The translations under genes were made by a program, and so were the position numbers. DNA of 59,155 nucleotides, from the NCBI GenBank assembly GCA_017520505.1, contig JAFXFN010000030.1, positions 1 through 59,155 on the forward strand. Reading direction: 5' to 3'. Under the pieces are notes generated by a model, which saw only the letters and a list, made by a program, of their open reading frames with translations, made no database searches and was not told where the DNA came from. Positions 22,404 to 31,622 of this stretch are shown here, one piece after another (the first letter of the stretch is position 1; every line of letters starts with the position of its first letter). Origin of the DNA: Clostridia bacterium (GTDB lineage Bacteria; Bacillota; Clostridia; Oscillospirales; CAG-272).

Positions 22404-24689
22404 TTACGTTATTTTAGACATCCGTCTTTGCGCCATAACAAGACCGTAATAAATGCCCTTTTTCTGTAACAGCTCCTCGTGCGTGCCGACCTCTGCAACA
22501 GTACCTTTGTCAAGCACAACGAGCTTTGTGGCATTTCGAAGCGTTGAAAGTCTGTGTGCTATGGCGATGGTCGTTCTGTCCTTAATAAGACGCTCGAGTG
22601 AGTCCTGAATACTCTTTTCAGTTTCAGTGTCGAGCGACGCCGTTGCCTCGTCGAGTATCAGTATCTTCGGATCACGTAAAAGCGCTCGTGCAATTGCCAC
22701 CCTTTGCCTTTCACCGCCCGACAAAGTGTGCCCCTTTTCTCCGACCTTGGTGTTATATGCATCCGGAAGCTTTACGATAAAGTCGTGTGCCCCCGAAAGC
22801 TTTGCCGCTTCAATAACCTCCTGATGCGTACATCCCGGCTTTGCATACGCAATATTGTTGTAAACGGTACCCGAGAAGAGGAATGTTTCCTGAAGCACTG
22901 CACCTATCTGAGAACGGAGCGAATGCTGCGATATTTTTCTGATGTCAACACCGTCTATCTGTATGTCACCGTCGGTAACGTCATAAAGCCTCATAACAAG
23001 GTTTATAAGCGTTGATTTACCGACACCGGACCGTCCGACAATACCGACCATTTCTCCGGGCTTAACCGTGAGATTTATGTGCTTTAATACATCTCCGGTT
23101 TCATCGTACCCGAAAGAAACGTTGTTGAACGTTATTTCTCCGTTTATTGTAAGATCGATAGCATCCTCGTCGTCTGAAACGGCGGGCTTTTCTTCAAGAA
23201 CGTCAAAAAGCTTGACAAGGGAAGTGTACGTTCTTGTAATAATACGGGGAAGACCTGCAAGCCAACCGATAGGCCCGTAAATGTATGAAACGTAAGAAAC
23301 AAACTGGGATGCCTGACCGTATGTCATTGTCTGGTCAAGCATATGCGATGCCGTGTAGTAAAGTAAGAAGAAGCTTCCTATCTGAAGTATAAATCCCAAA
23401 AACGGATGTATCATACAGTATAACGTTTCATTTTTTATCTGAAGTTCCATTTCCTTATGAATGGCTTGCTCGTATCTTCTGTATTCCTTGTCCTCTGTAC
23501 CGTAGGACTTAACGACACGGATACCTGAAAATATATCAAACAGAACGCTTGACGCTTTTGAGTCTGCTTCCCATTGCTTGTGATATATCTTGTGCGTGAA
23601 CGCCCAGAATCTTCGCATAGCTACTGCCGCAATAGGGACGGGAATTATAATGACGAGCGCAAGCTTCCAGTCATACGAAAAGAGAATAGCCGTGATGACA
23701 ATAAGAAGAAATACCTGGTTCAAAAGGTTCGGGAGCTGTCCTGATATAAAGTTTTCAACCTGAGCCGTATCGGACGTTACACGTCGTATAAGCTCTCCCG
23801 TTGTTCGTCTTGATATTGAGGAAAGCGACATTTGCTGAATTTTATCGAATATCTTTTTGCGAAGTGAAATGATAAGGTCAGTACCGATGTGAAGCATCAT
23901 AATATTTCTGATAACGCTGACAACGTATTGAAGAATATACGCACCGAACATTGACAAAAGAACGAGCAGGAACATAAACAGAACCTCTTTGCCCTGACCT
24001 GCGGCAATAGAGTTTTTCATATCTGTATTTTCGATATATCCGTCAACAAGTATCTGGTTTATTTTCGGGAACAAAAGGTTTACACCTACTGCCGCCAGAA
24101 ACATAAACGATGCAAAGATGAGCTTGAATTTGAACGGCTTGACTATTTGCCAAAGCTCCCCGAACATTGCTTTTTTGTCAACACAGTTCATGCATACGCC
24201 CGTACGCTTCGGTATCTGCTGACCGCACTTAGGGCATATTTTATGCTGCATCTCAACGTATTCTTTCGGAAAAGTGCCTTTTTGCTTACAGTTGTTAAGC
24301 ATTTTGCACACGTTGCCCCAGAATTCAGCCTGTGACATTTTACCACGGCAAATGCTTATGTATTCGCCGTCTTTTTTGTACTCCAAAGCGCATACGCCGA
24401 TGTACGTATTTTGACGGAATTCGTCAACGTCGTCAAATAAAATATCGGTACAAGCTTTGCCGTTTTCAAATGTTCTGATGCGGTTTTCGGTGAAAAGAAG
24501 CACACCGTCCGTACCGTTGTTATCCGCATCGAGTGTGTATGATAAAACCGTAAGAACGGTTTCCTTTTCTCTGTCCCAAAGGTCATTCGGGATCTTTGAC
24601 AGCAGTCTTGCCCTCATTTCCGCCACTGAGATCGGCTGGGGCTTTTTTCTTATTTTACGGTATATTTTACCGAGTACTCTTCTGATCAT
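22404..24689 (-). CDS. zinc-ribbon ABC exporter (permease-ATPase fusion), subunit B
   Basis: 761 residues from ATG 24689, 1 base after the DUF1854 stop; a TTG at 24731 would overlap that gene and lacks a good site. Order: an N-terminal soluble domain (about 1-150), a zinc ribbon (CPKCGQQIPKRTGVCMNC), a six-helix exporter membrane domain (about 190-480), and an ATPase domain with Walker A GRSGVGKST, signature LSGGERQR, Walker B ILILDEATA and AHRLSTL. All motifs are intact. Its partner is the similar protein at 25261; the two probably form a heterodimer. In other bacteria this N-terminal layout, with a DUF1854 neighbour, is annotated as a cyanophycin-metabolism-associated ABC transporter. No cyanophycin gene is visible here. 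Confidence 0.88.
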   Translation of the reverse strand: MIRRVLGKIYRKIRKKPQPISVAEMRARLLSKIPNDLWDREKETVLTVLSYTLDADNNGTDGVLLFTENRIRTFENGKACTDILFDDVDEFRQNTYIGVCALEYKKDGEYISICRGKMSQAEFWGNVCKMLNNCKQKGTFPKEYVEMQHKICPKCGQQIPKRTGVCMNCVDKKAMFGELWQIVKPFKFKLIFASFMFLAAVGVNLLFPKINQILVDGYIENTDMKNSIAAGQGKEVLFMFLLVLLSMFGAYILQYVVSVIRNIMMLHIGTDLIISLRKKIFDKIQQMSLSSISRRTTGELIRRVTSDTAQVENFISGQLPNLLNQVFLLIVITAILFSYDWKLALVIIIPVPIAAVAMRRFWAFTHKIYHKQWEADSKASSVLFDIFSGIRVVKSYGTEDKEYRRYEQAIHKEMELQIKNETLYCMIHPFLGFILQIGSFFLLYYTASHMLDQTMTYGQASQFVSYVSYIYGPIGWLAGLPRIITRTYTSLVKLFDVLEEKPAVSDDEDAIDLTINGEITFNNVSFGYDETGDVLKHINLTVKPGEMVGIVGRSGVGKSTLINLVMRLYDVTDGDIQIDGVDIRKISQHSLRSQIGAVLQETFLFSGTVYNNIAYAKPGCTHQEVIEAAKLSGAHDFIVKLPDAYNTKVGEKGHTLSGGERQRVAIARALLRDPKILILDEATASLDTETEKSIQDSLERLIKDRTTIAIAHRLSTLRNATKLVVLDKGTVAEVGTHEELLQKKGIYYGLVMAQRRMSKIT

Positions 24690-24690
24690 A

Positions 24691-25245
24691 TCAAATATAA
24701 AGTTCCATACATTTACGGCTCTTTCTGTCAAGTGCTGTAAATGATTCTATCTCGTATCTGTTTGCATCAACGTCTGAAATGAATAAGCGGTCCTCGCCTA
24801 CCTTGGTTATGCTCCTTGATGTATCGTGGAGCGTAAAGCTTACGTCTCCGCTTTCAGTTTTCGCTTTCCAATATGAAAAGCCGTACTTTTCTTTAACGGA
24901 GTACACCTGAGTTATCTTCAGAATATAATATTTTCTGTGCAACTCTCTTTTCAGCATATTTGCTGTTTCTTCATCGAAAAGTGAAATATCTGATATTATA
25001 CCTATTTCCACGTTATCCTCGTCAAGAACGGAAATATACTTCTCAAGCTGGTCGTGGGGGAAGTTTCTTTGTAAAAATACTCTTTTGTATTCTACTTCCG
25101 TTTCGGTATATACGTAATTTTCGTCAGGCTTAAGTACCGTACCCTTGAAGGATAGAAAGCTGTTTTTCTCCTCAAAGTGTGCATTTTGAGGTGTGAGATA
25201 TGTAACCTTTACGACGTCTTTAAGATTTACTTTTTTGTTTTCCAT
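24691..25245 (-). CDS. DUF1854 family protein
   Basis: 184 residues, no signal or membrane segment. The C-terminal half has the DUF1854 pattern: a strand with EIGIISDISLFDEE, RELHRKYYILKITQVYSVKEK, a WKAKTESGDVSFTLHD strand, FISDVDANRYEIESFTAL and DRKSRK near the end. In the family it sits beside double ABC exporters, as here, between two of them. It is probably a cytosolic partner or regulator of the exporter complex; the biochemical role is not established. AAAAAGG precedes ATG. It stands 15 bases after the first ABC gene and 1 base before the second start, so expression is tightly linked. Confidence 0.78.
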   Translation of the reverse strand: MENKKVNLKDVVKVTYLTPQNAHFEEKNSFLSFKGTVLKPDENYVYTETEVEYKRVFLQRNFPHDQLEKYISVLDEDNVEIGIISDISLFDEETANMLKRELHRKYYILKITQVYSVKEKYGFSYWKAKTESGDVSFTLHDTSRSITKVGEDRLFISDVDANRYEIESFTALDRKSRKCMELYI

Positions 25246-25260
25246 AATCGTACCTTTTTG

Positions 25261-27549
25261 TTAATCAGCTTCAATACCGATATTTTTAAGCGCTTCCATC
25301 TGAAGCTTGTACAGCTTGAAATAGACTCCTTTTTGCTTAAGAAGCTCTTTGTGTGTACCGAATTCGGGCATCTTTCCGTTTTCAATGACTATAAGCTTGT
25401 CGGCATCTCTGAGTGTTGAAAGTCTGTGCGCTATCATTATAGTCGTTCTGCCCTTTGTCAGAAGCCCTAATGCGTACTGTATTCTTCTTTCCGTTTCCGT
25501 ATCCATTGCCGCAGTAGCTTCGTCCATTATAAGTATCTTGGGGTCTTTCAATATTGCACGTGCGATCGATATTCTTTGACGCTCACCGCCTGAAAGATCC
25601 TGATATCCGAATCCTATTTTAGTTTCGTAAGCATCGGGAAGCTTTACGATAAAGTCGTGCGCACCTGCGATTTTTGCAGCGCTTATCACGTCATCGTAAG
25701 TTGCCTCGGGATTTGCATATCTGATATTTTCAAGTATGCTTCCGACGAACAGATACGTTTCCTGCGAAACTATAGATACATTTTTTCGTAGATCCTCAAA
25801 AGCAAGATGCTTTACGTTTATACCGTCGATGAGTATTTCACCGTCTGTAACGTCATAAAGTCTTATGAGAAGATTTGCAAGCGTGCTTTTGCCGGCTCCC
25901 GTATGGCCTACGATACCGATAGTACCGCCCGGCTCTATTTCAAATGAAATACCGTCAATTATCTTTCTTTCCTTTGTATAGGAAAATTCCACGTTTCTGA
26001 ATTCGACCTTACCTTGCGGATTTTCGAGCCTTATGGGATCTTCATCTTCTTTTACTTCGGGTTCTGTGTCTGCAATCTCAAAAAGTCTTTGCATCGCATT
26101 TGTACATTCGGAAAGCGAATGTGACATATTGGCAAACAAAAATAAGGGCGAGGTCATCATACCGACGTATGAAAGAAACGTCACAAGCGTTCCGTAGTCC
26201 ATATCGCCCGTTCCTGCCATTATCATCCAACCGCCTACACCCCATACGATAATGTTGCTGAAATACATAATTATGTTGACAGCGGGCAAAACGGAATTGT
26301 TGAAGTATGACAGCTTGCGAAGAGAAAACGCAAGCGACCTTGAACGTGTGTTAAAGCGTTCGCTTTCAATGTCTTCACGTGCAAATGCTTTTACGACACG
26401 TACACCCGAAAGAGAATCGGAGAGTGCTGCATTCATCGCTCTGTTGCTTGAATATCTTTTGAAATGAAGCGTTCTCTGCTTTGCCTGAACCTTTGTGAGC
26501 AGGTACAGAAAAAGGGGAAGCGTTATTATAGAATATAATGCAAGCGGAGCATTTAAGCAAAGCATTATAATTGCAACGGCAATGACTTGTATGATGTTGA
26601 TAAGAAAATAGGGAACACCGTCAACGAAAAGCCAGTATATGCTGTTTGCATCGTTGTTTATCTGTGACATAAGTCCGCCCGTCTGACGGGAAGTGAAAAA
26701 TGACATCGAAAGTCTGCCGATGGCTTGGAATATCGTCTTTTTTAAAGAATATATAACCTTGCCCGATACTCTTGCCGTTGCGATACCGCTGATCGTATTT
26801 ACAAGCATGGAAAGAACCGTTGTAAGTACGACGAGCGTTACGACAAGTGCTATTCTGCCGTAAAATTCACCGCCTTCTTCAAGCACCTTGTTATAAAGAA
26901 ATGATGCTGATATGTAAGGGGAAATAACAGCCAAGGCACTTGTTGCAATGAGCGTTAAAATGACTATTACAATATATCCCCGATATCCCTTTGTAAAATC
27001 GTAAAGACGGAAGAAAAGCTTTTTTCTGTCCATACAGTGAGGGCAAACCGCACGGTTGGCGTCGGGGTATCTGTTTCCGCATTTCGGACAGAAACGGTCA
27101 TTTTTAAAATCTTCTTCGTTTACGGTTATTTCGCCTTTTTCCTTAAACATACCGAAGTATTTTATAAACAAGCGAAGCTCGTCTTTTACTGTGTTTGTCA
27201 AAAATACTATCGGTGTGGATTCAGAATTGTATTCCGCACTGAGCACCGCACCCGAAATATAACTTTCAAGCTTCAGCTTTTCAAGGTCATTTACCTTATA
27301 AACCGATGTGCAATCTTTTATGAATGCAACTGTGCCTTTTTTGCCGACTGAACGTGATGTATCAAGATCAACTGTGAAAGTTCCGTTGATCACATAAAGC
27401 TCGTCCTTCGTGAGAAATAAGGCGGATGCGCCTCTTACACATTCCTCACGCATATCGGTAAGGGCAAACATCAGTATTTCACTTTTGTCGAGCCTAAGAC
27501 TGTCTACGATACCGTCAAGCTCAGACCTGTATTTCGAAATTTCAAGCAT
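25261..27549 (-). CDS. zinc-ribbon ABC exporter (permease-ATPase fusion), subunit A
   Basis: 762 residues from ATG 27549, with AAAGGTG about 6 bases upstream; a further in-frame start at 27600 overlaps the preceding gene. An N-terminal soluble domain (about 1-155) precedes a zinc ribbon (FCPKCGNRYPDANRAVCPHC), a six-helix exporter domain (about 190-470), and an ATPase domain with GHTGAGKST, LSGGERQR, ILIMDEATA and AHRLSTLR, all intact. It is similar throughout to the 22404 protein. Both nucleotide sites look active, so a heterodimer with two working sites is likely. Substrate unknown; the cluster with MurQ and a VanY-like protein suggests a cell-wall-linked molecule. Confidence 0.88.
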   Translation of the reverse strand: MLEISKYRSELDGIVDSLRLDKSEILMFALTDMREECVRGASALFLTKDELYVINGTFTVDLDTSRSVGKKGTVAFIKDCTSVYKVNDLEKLKLESYISGAVLSAEYNSESTPIVFLTNTVKDELRLFIKYFGMFKEKGEITVNEEDFKNDRFCPKCGNRYPDANRAVCPHCMDRKKLFFRLYDFTKGYRGYIVIVILTLIATSALAVISPYISASFLYNKVLEEGGEFYGRIALVVTLVVLTTVLSMLVNTISGIATARVSGKVIYSLKKTIFQAIGRLSMSFFTSRQTGGLMSQINNDANSIYWLFVDGVPYFLINIIQVIAVAIIMLCLNAPLALYSIITLPLFLYLLTKVQAKQRTLHFKRYSSNRAMNAALSDSLSGVRVVKAFAREDIESERFNTRSRSLAFSLRKLSYFNNSVLPAVNIIMYFSNIIVWGVGGWMIMAGTGDMDYGTLVTFLSYVGMMTSPLFLFANMSHSLSECTNAMQRLFEIADTEPEVKEDEDPIRLENPQGKVEFRNVEFSYTKERKIIDGISFEIEPGGTIGIVGHTGAGKSTLANLLIRLYDVTDGEILIDGINVKHLAFEDLRKNVSIVSQETYLFVGSILENIRYANPEATYDDVISAAKIAGAHDFIVKLPDAYETKIGFGYQDLSGGERQRISIARAILKDPKILIMDEATAAMDTETERRIQYALGLLTKGRTTIMIAHRLSTLRDADKLIVIENGKMPEFGTHKELLKQKGVYFKLYKLQMEALKNIGIEAD

Positions 27550-27565
27550 ATTTACACCTTTTGGG

Positions 27566-29233
27566 TTATCTGTCCAAATATTTTTGTACGTATTCTTCAA
27601 GACAGAGATTTTCTTCGTACATTTTTACAGCGTTGTAACGTCCGACAAAGCGGAATGACCACGGACGGTAATCAACACCCGTTTTGTTTTCTTTGTCCTT
27701 GGGATAACGCAAAACAAATCCGAATTTGTGTGCATTTTCTCTGAGCCATCTGAAGGATTCGGTTTCTTCAAAGGACATATCTCTGTATTTGTAATACAAT
27801 TCAGCCGTAAGACCGAGACGGTGCTCGTCATATTCGGTCTTTCCGTAAAGGGAAGTGTATTCCTTGTCTTTGGCGTTCTTTGAAAGCTCGCTGTCTGTTA
27901 CGTATCCTCTGAATACGTATATTCTTGAAAGACCGTTTTCGTTTGCTTCCAAAAGCATAGCCTCCAGTGCCTTTGCGGCACATTCACGCAGCTGTATTTC
28001 TCCCGATACACGGTCGCTTTTTTTCGGAGCGCTGATAAGATCTGTAAACAGATACTCGCCGTCAGCAGGATTTGATGAGTTTATTACATCTGTATATTCA
28101 AATAAACTCTTCGGATTTATATACTGTGCGTATTCCTCGATGTTTATTTTATAATTGAAATTGCCTACTGCTTCGTCAAGTGCGTTTTCATCAAGCGATA
28201 GTATAACGTCAGCGGGCTTTATTTTATATGTTATATCTGCATATTTTGCAGCTGCGCCGAGCACGCTTACATCCGTCTGGTTGATTATCACCTTTGTGAC
28301 AGCAACTGTGCGCTGTATTTCATCGTGCGCAATGCTTATACCGTACATATAATTTTCAAAGAATTCAAGCGGTACGTAAAAACGCTCGTTTTCAACAAAC
28401 GTGTCGGCACACAGACGTATCTCCGTCTTATTTACAAATGCACGGCGTGTACCGACTATAAATGAAGCCGTTTCGTTGCCGATTCCGGGGGATATATATT
28501 TTATCTCATTTTTGTCACCCGCAACTGTAAGATTACACATATTTGCTATATCATCGGCACAGATGTACACAGTTCCGCCTCGGAAGGATATGTCGCTCTT
28601 TATGTATTTTTCCTCACCGTTTACGGTGTATGTGTAGCCGTCTACATCATCAGAGCCGTTTGAAGCGAACGAAAGGCGGAAAATAAGATACGATATACCG
28701 AAAAGAACAGCGCCCGAAATAAGAACAACAACAAGAAACGCTGACATAGCATTTAAAAATGCGCTTCGTCTTGTTTTAGCCGTTTCCTTATTTGCGACCT
28801 TGTACCGTCTTTTTTCCTCGGCTTTTTTGCGTTTCAGCTCCTCACGCTTGCGTTGCTCCTCAGCTCTCTGACGGCGCAGTCTTTCTTCGTTTGCCTTTCT
28901 TTGAGCCGCCTTACGGCGTTCAAGCTCTTTTCTTCTTTTTATTTCCTCTTCCGAAAGGGGCTTTTTGACAGGCGGAGGGCTTTGAGGCTTTTGTGCCTGC
29001 TTTTTAACAGGAGCTTTTATCTTTCTGTCTGTTTTGTACGGCTTCCCATACGGGGGATGTACTGCAGGAGCTTTGTTTTGCTCACGCTGTGCCTTCAGTC
29101 TTGCTTCCTTTTCAAGGCGTGCCTTTTCCCTTGCACGTTCTTCTTCAAGCTGCTTTTCTTTTTCAATATCCTGCAAATACTGTCTGTGCTCTGACATAAA
29201 TGAAAATTCATCATCACGGTAATCGTCTGACAT
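27566..29233 (-). CDS. VanY-like membrane protein lacking the catalytic zinc site
   Basis: 555 residues from ATG 29233 (AAAGGGGGT upstream; a start six codons earlier overlaps the site). Order: a highly charged cytoplasmic coiled coil (about 1-155, repeated Glu/Arg/Lys, EEIKRRKELERRKAAQRK), one transmembrane helix (about 163-190), a copper-amine-oxidase N-terminal-like beta domain (about 205-330), then a D,D-carboxypeptidase VanY (M15B)-like domain (about 395-550). The last has DEHRLGLTAEL where active enzymes have SEHxxGxAxD, and DYRPWSFRFVG where they have YEPWHFRYVG. The catalytic Glu and the last zinc His are replaced (R and S), and the motif Asp is Glu. It is probably a peptidoglycan-binding sensor, not a peptidase. 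Its gene follows murQ by 36 bases. Confidence 0.82.
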   Translation of the reverse strand: MSDDYRDDEFSFMSEHRQYLQDIEKEKQLEEERAREKARLEKEARLKAQREQNKAPAVHPPYGKPYKTDRKIKAPVKKQAQKPQSPPPVKKPLSEEEIKRRKELERRKAAQRKANEERLRRQRAEEQRKREELKRKKAEEKRRYKVANKETAKTRRSAFLNAMSAFLVVVLISGAVLFGISYLIFRLSFASNGSDDVDGYTYTVNGEEKYIKSDISFRGGTVYICADDIANMCNLTVAGDKNEIKYISPGIGNETASFIVGTRRAFVNKTEIRLCADTFVENERFYVPLEFFENYMYGISIAHDEIQRTVAVTKVIINQTDVSVLGAAAKYADITYKIKPADVILSLDENALDEAVGNFNYKINIEEYAQYINPKSLFEYTDVINSSNPADGEYLFTDLISAPKKSDRVSGEIQLRECAAKALEAMLLEANENGLSRIYVFRGYVTDSELSKNAKDKEYTSLYGKTEYDEHRLGLTAELYYKYRDMSFEETESFRWLRENAHKFGFVLRYPKDKENKTGVDYRPWSFRFVGRYNAVKMYEENLCLEEYVQKYLDR

Positions 29234-29269
29234 GGCTTTACCCCCTTTCATTGAATTTGTGTGTCAATT

Positions 29270-30094
29270 TTATTTTCCGTAAGCGGCGATGGCTTCACGG
29301 ATTGAAAAATTATTTTTTTCAAGAAGAGCAAAGGCTTCTTCTCGTGAAATGTTAAGTATTTCCGATGTTATTCCTGCCGCACGGGTTTTAAGCTTTTCAT
29401 TCGATGCGCTTACGTTTATCATAAGATTTTCGTAAACCTTGCCCGTCTTTATCATAGCGCAGGTCGAAAGCATATTGACGATAAGCTTCTGCGCCGTACC
29501 GCTTTTAAGTCTTGTTGAGCCTGTTACGACCTCGGGGCCTGTATTGCAAGAAAGCTTTATGTCAGCAAGTGTGTCGATGTATGAGCCGGGTGTGCTTGTG
29601 ATTGAAACGGTAACAGCGCCAAGCTCTCTTGCCGCCTTCATTGCACCTGCAACGTAAGGCGTTCTTCCGCTTGCGGCTATACCTACAAGCACGTCGTTTT
29701 CGTTAAGCTTTCTGTCAATTATCTCTTTATAGCCGTTTTCCTCGCTATCCTCAGCACCCTCGGAGCTTTTGCGCAGTGCGCTGTCGCCGCCTGCAATTAT
29801 GCCGACAACAAGAGTGTCGGGAACGCCGAATGTAGGGGGACATTCAGATGCGTCAAGCACACCGATACGTCCGCTTGTGCCTGCACCTATGTAGTAAAGA
29901 TGACCGCCGTTGTCAAACGCTTCGGCAATTTTGTCAACTGCCTTTGCAACCTCGGGAAGTACGTCATCTATTGCATCAAAAGCCTGCTTGCTTTCTCTGT
30001 GCATAAGAGCGACCATCTCATTTGTCGGGAGCTTGTCTATATTCATCGTGTTGGGATTTCGTTTTTCTGTATTTATCTTACCTGTATCTATCAT
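29270..30094 (-). CDS. murQ: N-acetylmuramic acid 6-phosphate etherase (MurQ)
   Basis: 274 residues from ATG 30094, with TTGGAGG 6 bases upstream; the longer frame from 30130 lacks a site. The SIS-type fold shows NPNTMNIDKLPTNEMV, IGAGTSGRIGVLDASECPPT with the catalytic Glu in SEC, and TRLKSGTAQKLIVNMLST. MurQ splits the lactyl ether of MurNAc-6-phosphate, giving GlcNAc-6-phosphate and D-lactate during cell-wall recycling in the cytoplasm. It is about 25 residues shorter at the C-terminus than many MurQ proteins, but the conserved core is complete. It is first in a minus-strand run with the VanY-like and ABC genes. Confidence 0.92.
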   Translation of the reverse strand: MIDTGKINTEKRNPNTMNIDKLPTNEMVALMHRESKQAFDAIDDVLPEVAKAVDKIAEAFDNGGHLYYIGAGTSGRIGVLDASECPPTFGVPDTLVVGIIAGGDSALRKSSEGAEDSEENGYKEIIDRKLNENDVLVGIAASGRTPYVAGAMKAARELGAVTVSITSTPGSYIDTLADIKLSCNTGPEVVTGSTRLKSGTAQKLIVNMLSTCAMIKTGKVYENLMINVSASNEKLKTRAAGITSEILNISREEAFALLEKNNFSIREAIAAYGK

Positions 30095-30256
30095 ATCTGC
30101 CTCCAAAAAATATAATTTGACAAATGACATTATATAATAAATTTATTTCACGTTCTATAAATAAATATTAATAATAAAAAAATGTTTCCTTGAATGTATA
30201 AAATTTGTAAGCCTGCTGTATTAGAAATTTTCAAAATATATTTCCGCAGGAAATAT

Positions 30257-30328
30257 GCGCCCTATGTCCGTGGGCAGTTGATGGGAAGACTGCGCTCTTC
30301 CCATCAACTGTGGGTGGGGACAGGGCGC
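30257..30328. repeat. 72-base long palindrome (hairpin)
   Basis: Left arm GCGCCC-ta-TGTCC-gtggg-CAGTTGATGGGAAGA (30257-30289), loop CTGCGC, right arm TCTTCCCATCAACTG-tgggtgg-GGACA-GGGCGC (30296-30328). Fifteen perfect pairs sit next to the loop, with five and six further pairs beyond an asymmetric internal loop. No T-run follows, and it is not placed after a gene, so it is not an ordinary terminator. It resembles a mobile palindromic unit or a structured RNA. Confidence 0.82.
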
Positions 30329-30380
30329 AAGAAAACCTAAATACTGAACGATATCAAAATATTCAGGTGTAAGTGTTCTA

Positions 30381-30409
30381 TTGACAAGTGCTTTTAAATC
30401 GTGTATACT
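30381..30409 (+). promoter_or_regulatory. sigma-A promoter of the metallopeptidase-to-Spx genes
   Basis: TTGACA (30381-30386), 17-base spacer, TATACT (30404-30409); 33 bases later the first gene starts. Confidence 0.85.
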
Positions 30410-30442
30410 TAAGGTATAAAAAAGCACATTTCGGGTAAATGA

Positions 30443-30889
30443 ATGAAGATAAAAGAGGATTTCAGAAATTACGATAAAAATAACACGTCGGAGGAAAAGG
30501 TGATAAATGCTCACTTCTTTTCGGCGTACAAAAGGGCATTTGTGCTGAAGCTTCCGATAGGGTACAATGCCGCATCGTTCCGTACGATATTTTTGGGCAG
30601 AAAGATCAAAAACACGAATGTTGTGAAGCACGAATACGGACACAGACTGCAGTTTGACAAACTTGGCTTTTTCAGATATATTTCACGTGTTGCCACGCCG
30701 TCTGTTTTAGCAAATCTGCTTTATAAACTAAAAAAGCTTCCGTATGATTATTACGGCTCACCGTGGGAAAACGAAGCCGATATTCTCGGAGGAGTAAACA
30801 GAAGCTTTGAAAATATGCTTTGGCCTGACGGAGCGTACCGCGGAATATCAAGTCTTTTGAAACTATTTTTCAGAAAGAAGCAAATATGA
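30443..30889 (+). CDS. putative HEYGH metallopeptidase
   Basis: 148 residues, no signal peptide. The centre has VKHEYGHRLQFDKLG, an HExxH zinc motif, followed about 45 residues later by ENEADILGG, where the third zinc ligand would be. This H-E-x-x-H ... E-x-x-A-D pattern fits gluzincin-like small metallopeptidase domains, often found alone or in polymorphic toxin proteins. The leader lacks a clear ribosome binding site (CGGGTAAATGA before ATG). The stop overlaps the next gene (ATGA). The peptidase call is by motif only; substrate unknown. Confidence 0.6.
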   Translation: MKIKEDFRNYDKNNTSEEKVINAHFFSAYKRAFVLKLPIGYNAASFRTIFLGRKIKNTNVVKHEYGHRLQFDKLGFFRYISRVATPSVLANLLYKLKKLPYDYYGSPWENEADILGGVNRSFENMLWPDGAYRGISSLLKLFFRKKQI

Positions 30890-31614
30890 GCAGAAAAGAT
30901 GATTTAAAGGGAAAATACGAAAAAAGGTGTGAGGAGCTTATAAAAAGCTTATCACACGATTCACGACGCATATACCTGAGTATTCCCGAATTTGAAAAGA
31001 GTGCTTCTTATGAAGATTATTGCGAAATAAACGGAAAAGCCTTGTACAGAGGGTATTATCATCCGAATCCTATCGACGATTTTACAGTCGGGTATTGGAC
31101 ACGGGGCAGGCTGAAAAGAAAACTGCCCGACGGGAGCTTTGAAAGACGGAAGCAGATTTTTATATACAAATACGATACGCATAAAAACCTCATATTGATA
31201 TATGAAATGTACGGCGATAAGCCGAAAAGCGCAGAGCTTCTTGTTAAGGCGGGAGATGTTACCCACGGATATACTTTTCAGGGAAATGTACTTTATGCGT
31301 ATACAAGACAGATACACAAAAACGAGCTTCCCGTGCTTTTGGAAAGAATGATTTTACAGCCGTACGGTCACAGACAAAAGCGTTATATATACGAAGAATG
31401 TGTGTTTGAATACGGAAGTGACGGTATAGCTTCCGCTGTTAAAACAGAAATGAATAAATATGAAAACGGTGACGTATCGCTTGTTGAATGTGTTTATGAG
31501 TTTGAGCACGACAGCGACGGATATATCTCTCTTTACAGAACAAAATATCCGCTTGAAGAATACGCAAACAGCGAGAGGTGTGAATTTCCACCGCTTAAAA
31601 AGGTTAAATTTTAG
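30886..31614 (+). CDS. conserved-looking protein of unknown function
   Basis: 242 residues, soluble, rich in Tyr and Lys. I do not recognise the family. Visible features are an N-terminal Arg/Lys/Glu helix ([15 protein letters not shown]) and an alternating beta pattern in the rest, as in YD/RHS-like or immunity-type beta proteins, with strands such as [18 protein letters not shown]. The C-terminal part reads [20 protein letters not shown]. It overlaps the metallopeptidase gene by ATGA, and a macro-domain gene follows 8 bases after its stop, so the three are co-expressed. An immunity or substrate role for the peptidase neighbour is only a guess. Confidence 0.6.
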   Translation: MSRKDDLKGKYEKRCEELIKSLSHDSRRIYLSIPEFEKSASYEDYCEINGKALYRGYYHPNPIDDFTVGYWTRGRLKRKLPDGSFERRKQIFIYKYDTHKNLILIYEMYGDKPKSAELLVKAGDVTHGYTFQGNVLYAYTRQIHKNELPVLLERMILQPYGHRQKRYIYEECVFEYGSDGIASAVKTEMNKYENGDVSLVECVYEFEHDSDGYISLYRTKYPLEEYANSERCEFPPLKKVKF

Positions 31615-31622
31615 GAGAAAAT

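Larger units (their letters stand above)
30095..30442. other. 348-base intergenic region between divergent genes
   Basis: Holds the AT-rich murQ leader with a minus-strand TATAAT (complement of 30129-30134) but no convincing -35, then a 72-base palindrome (30257-30328), and a consensus promoter (30381-30409) for the plus-strand genes. No coding frame is credible. Confidence 0.6.
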
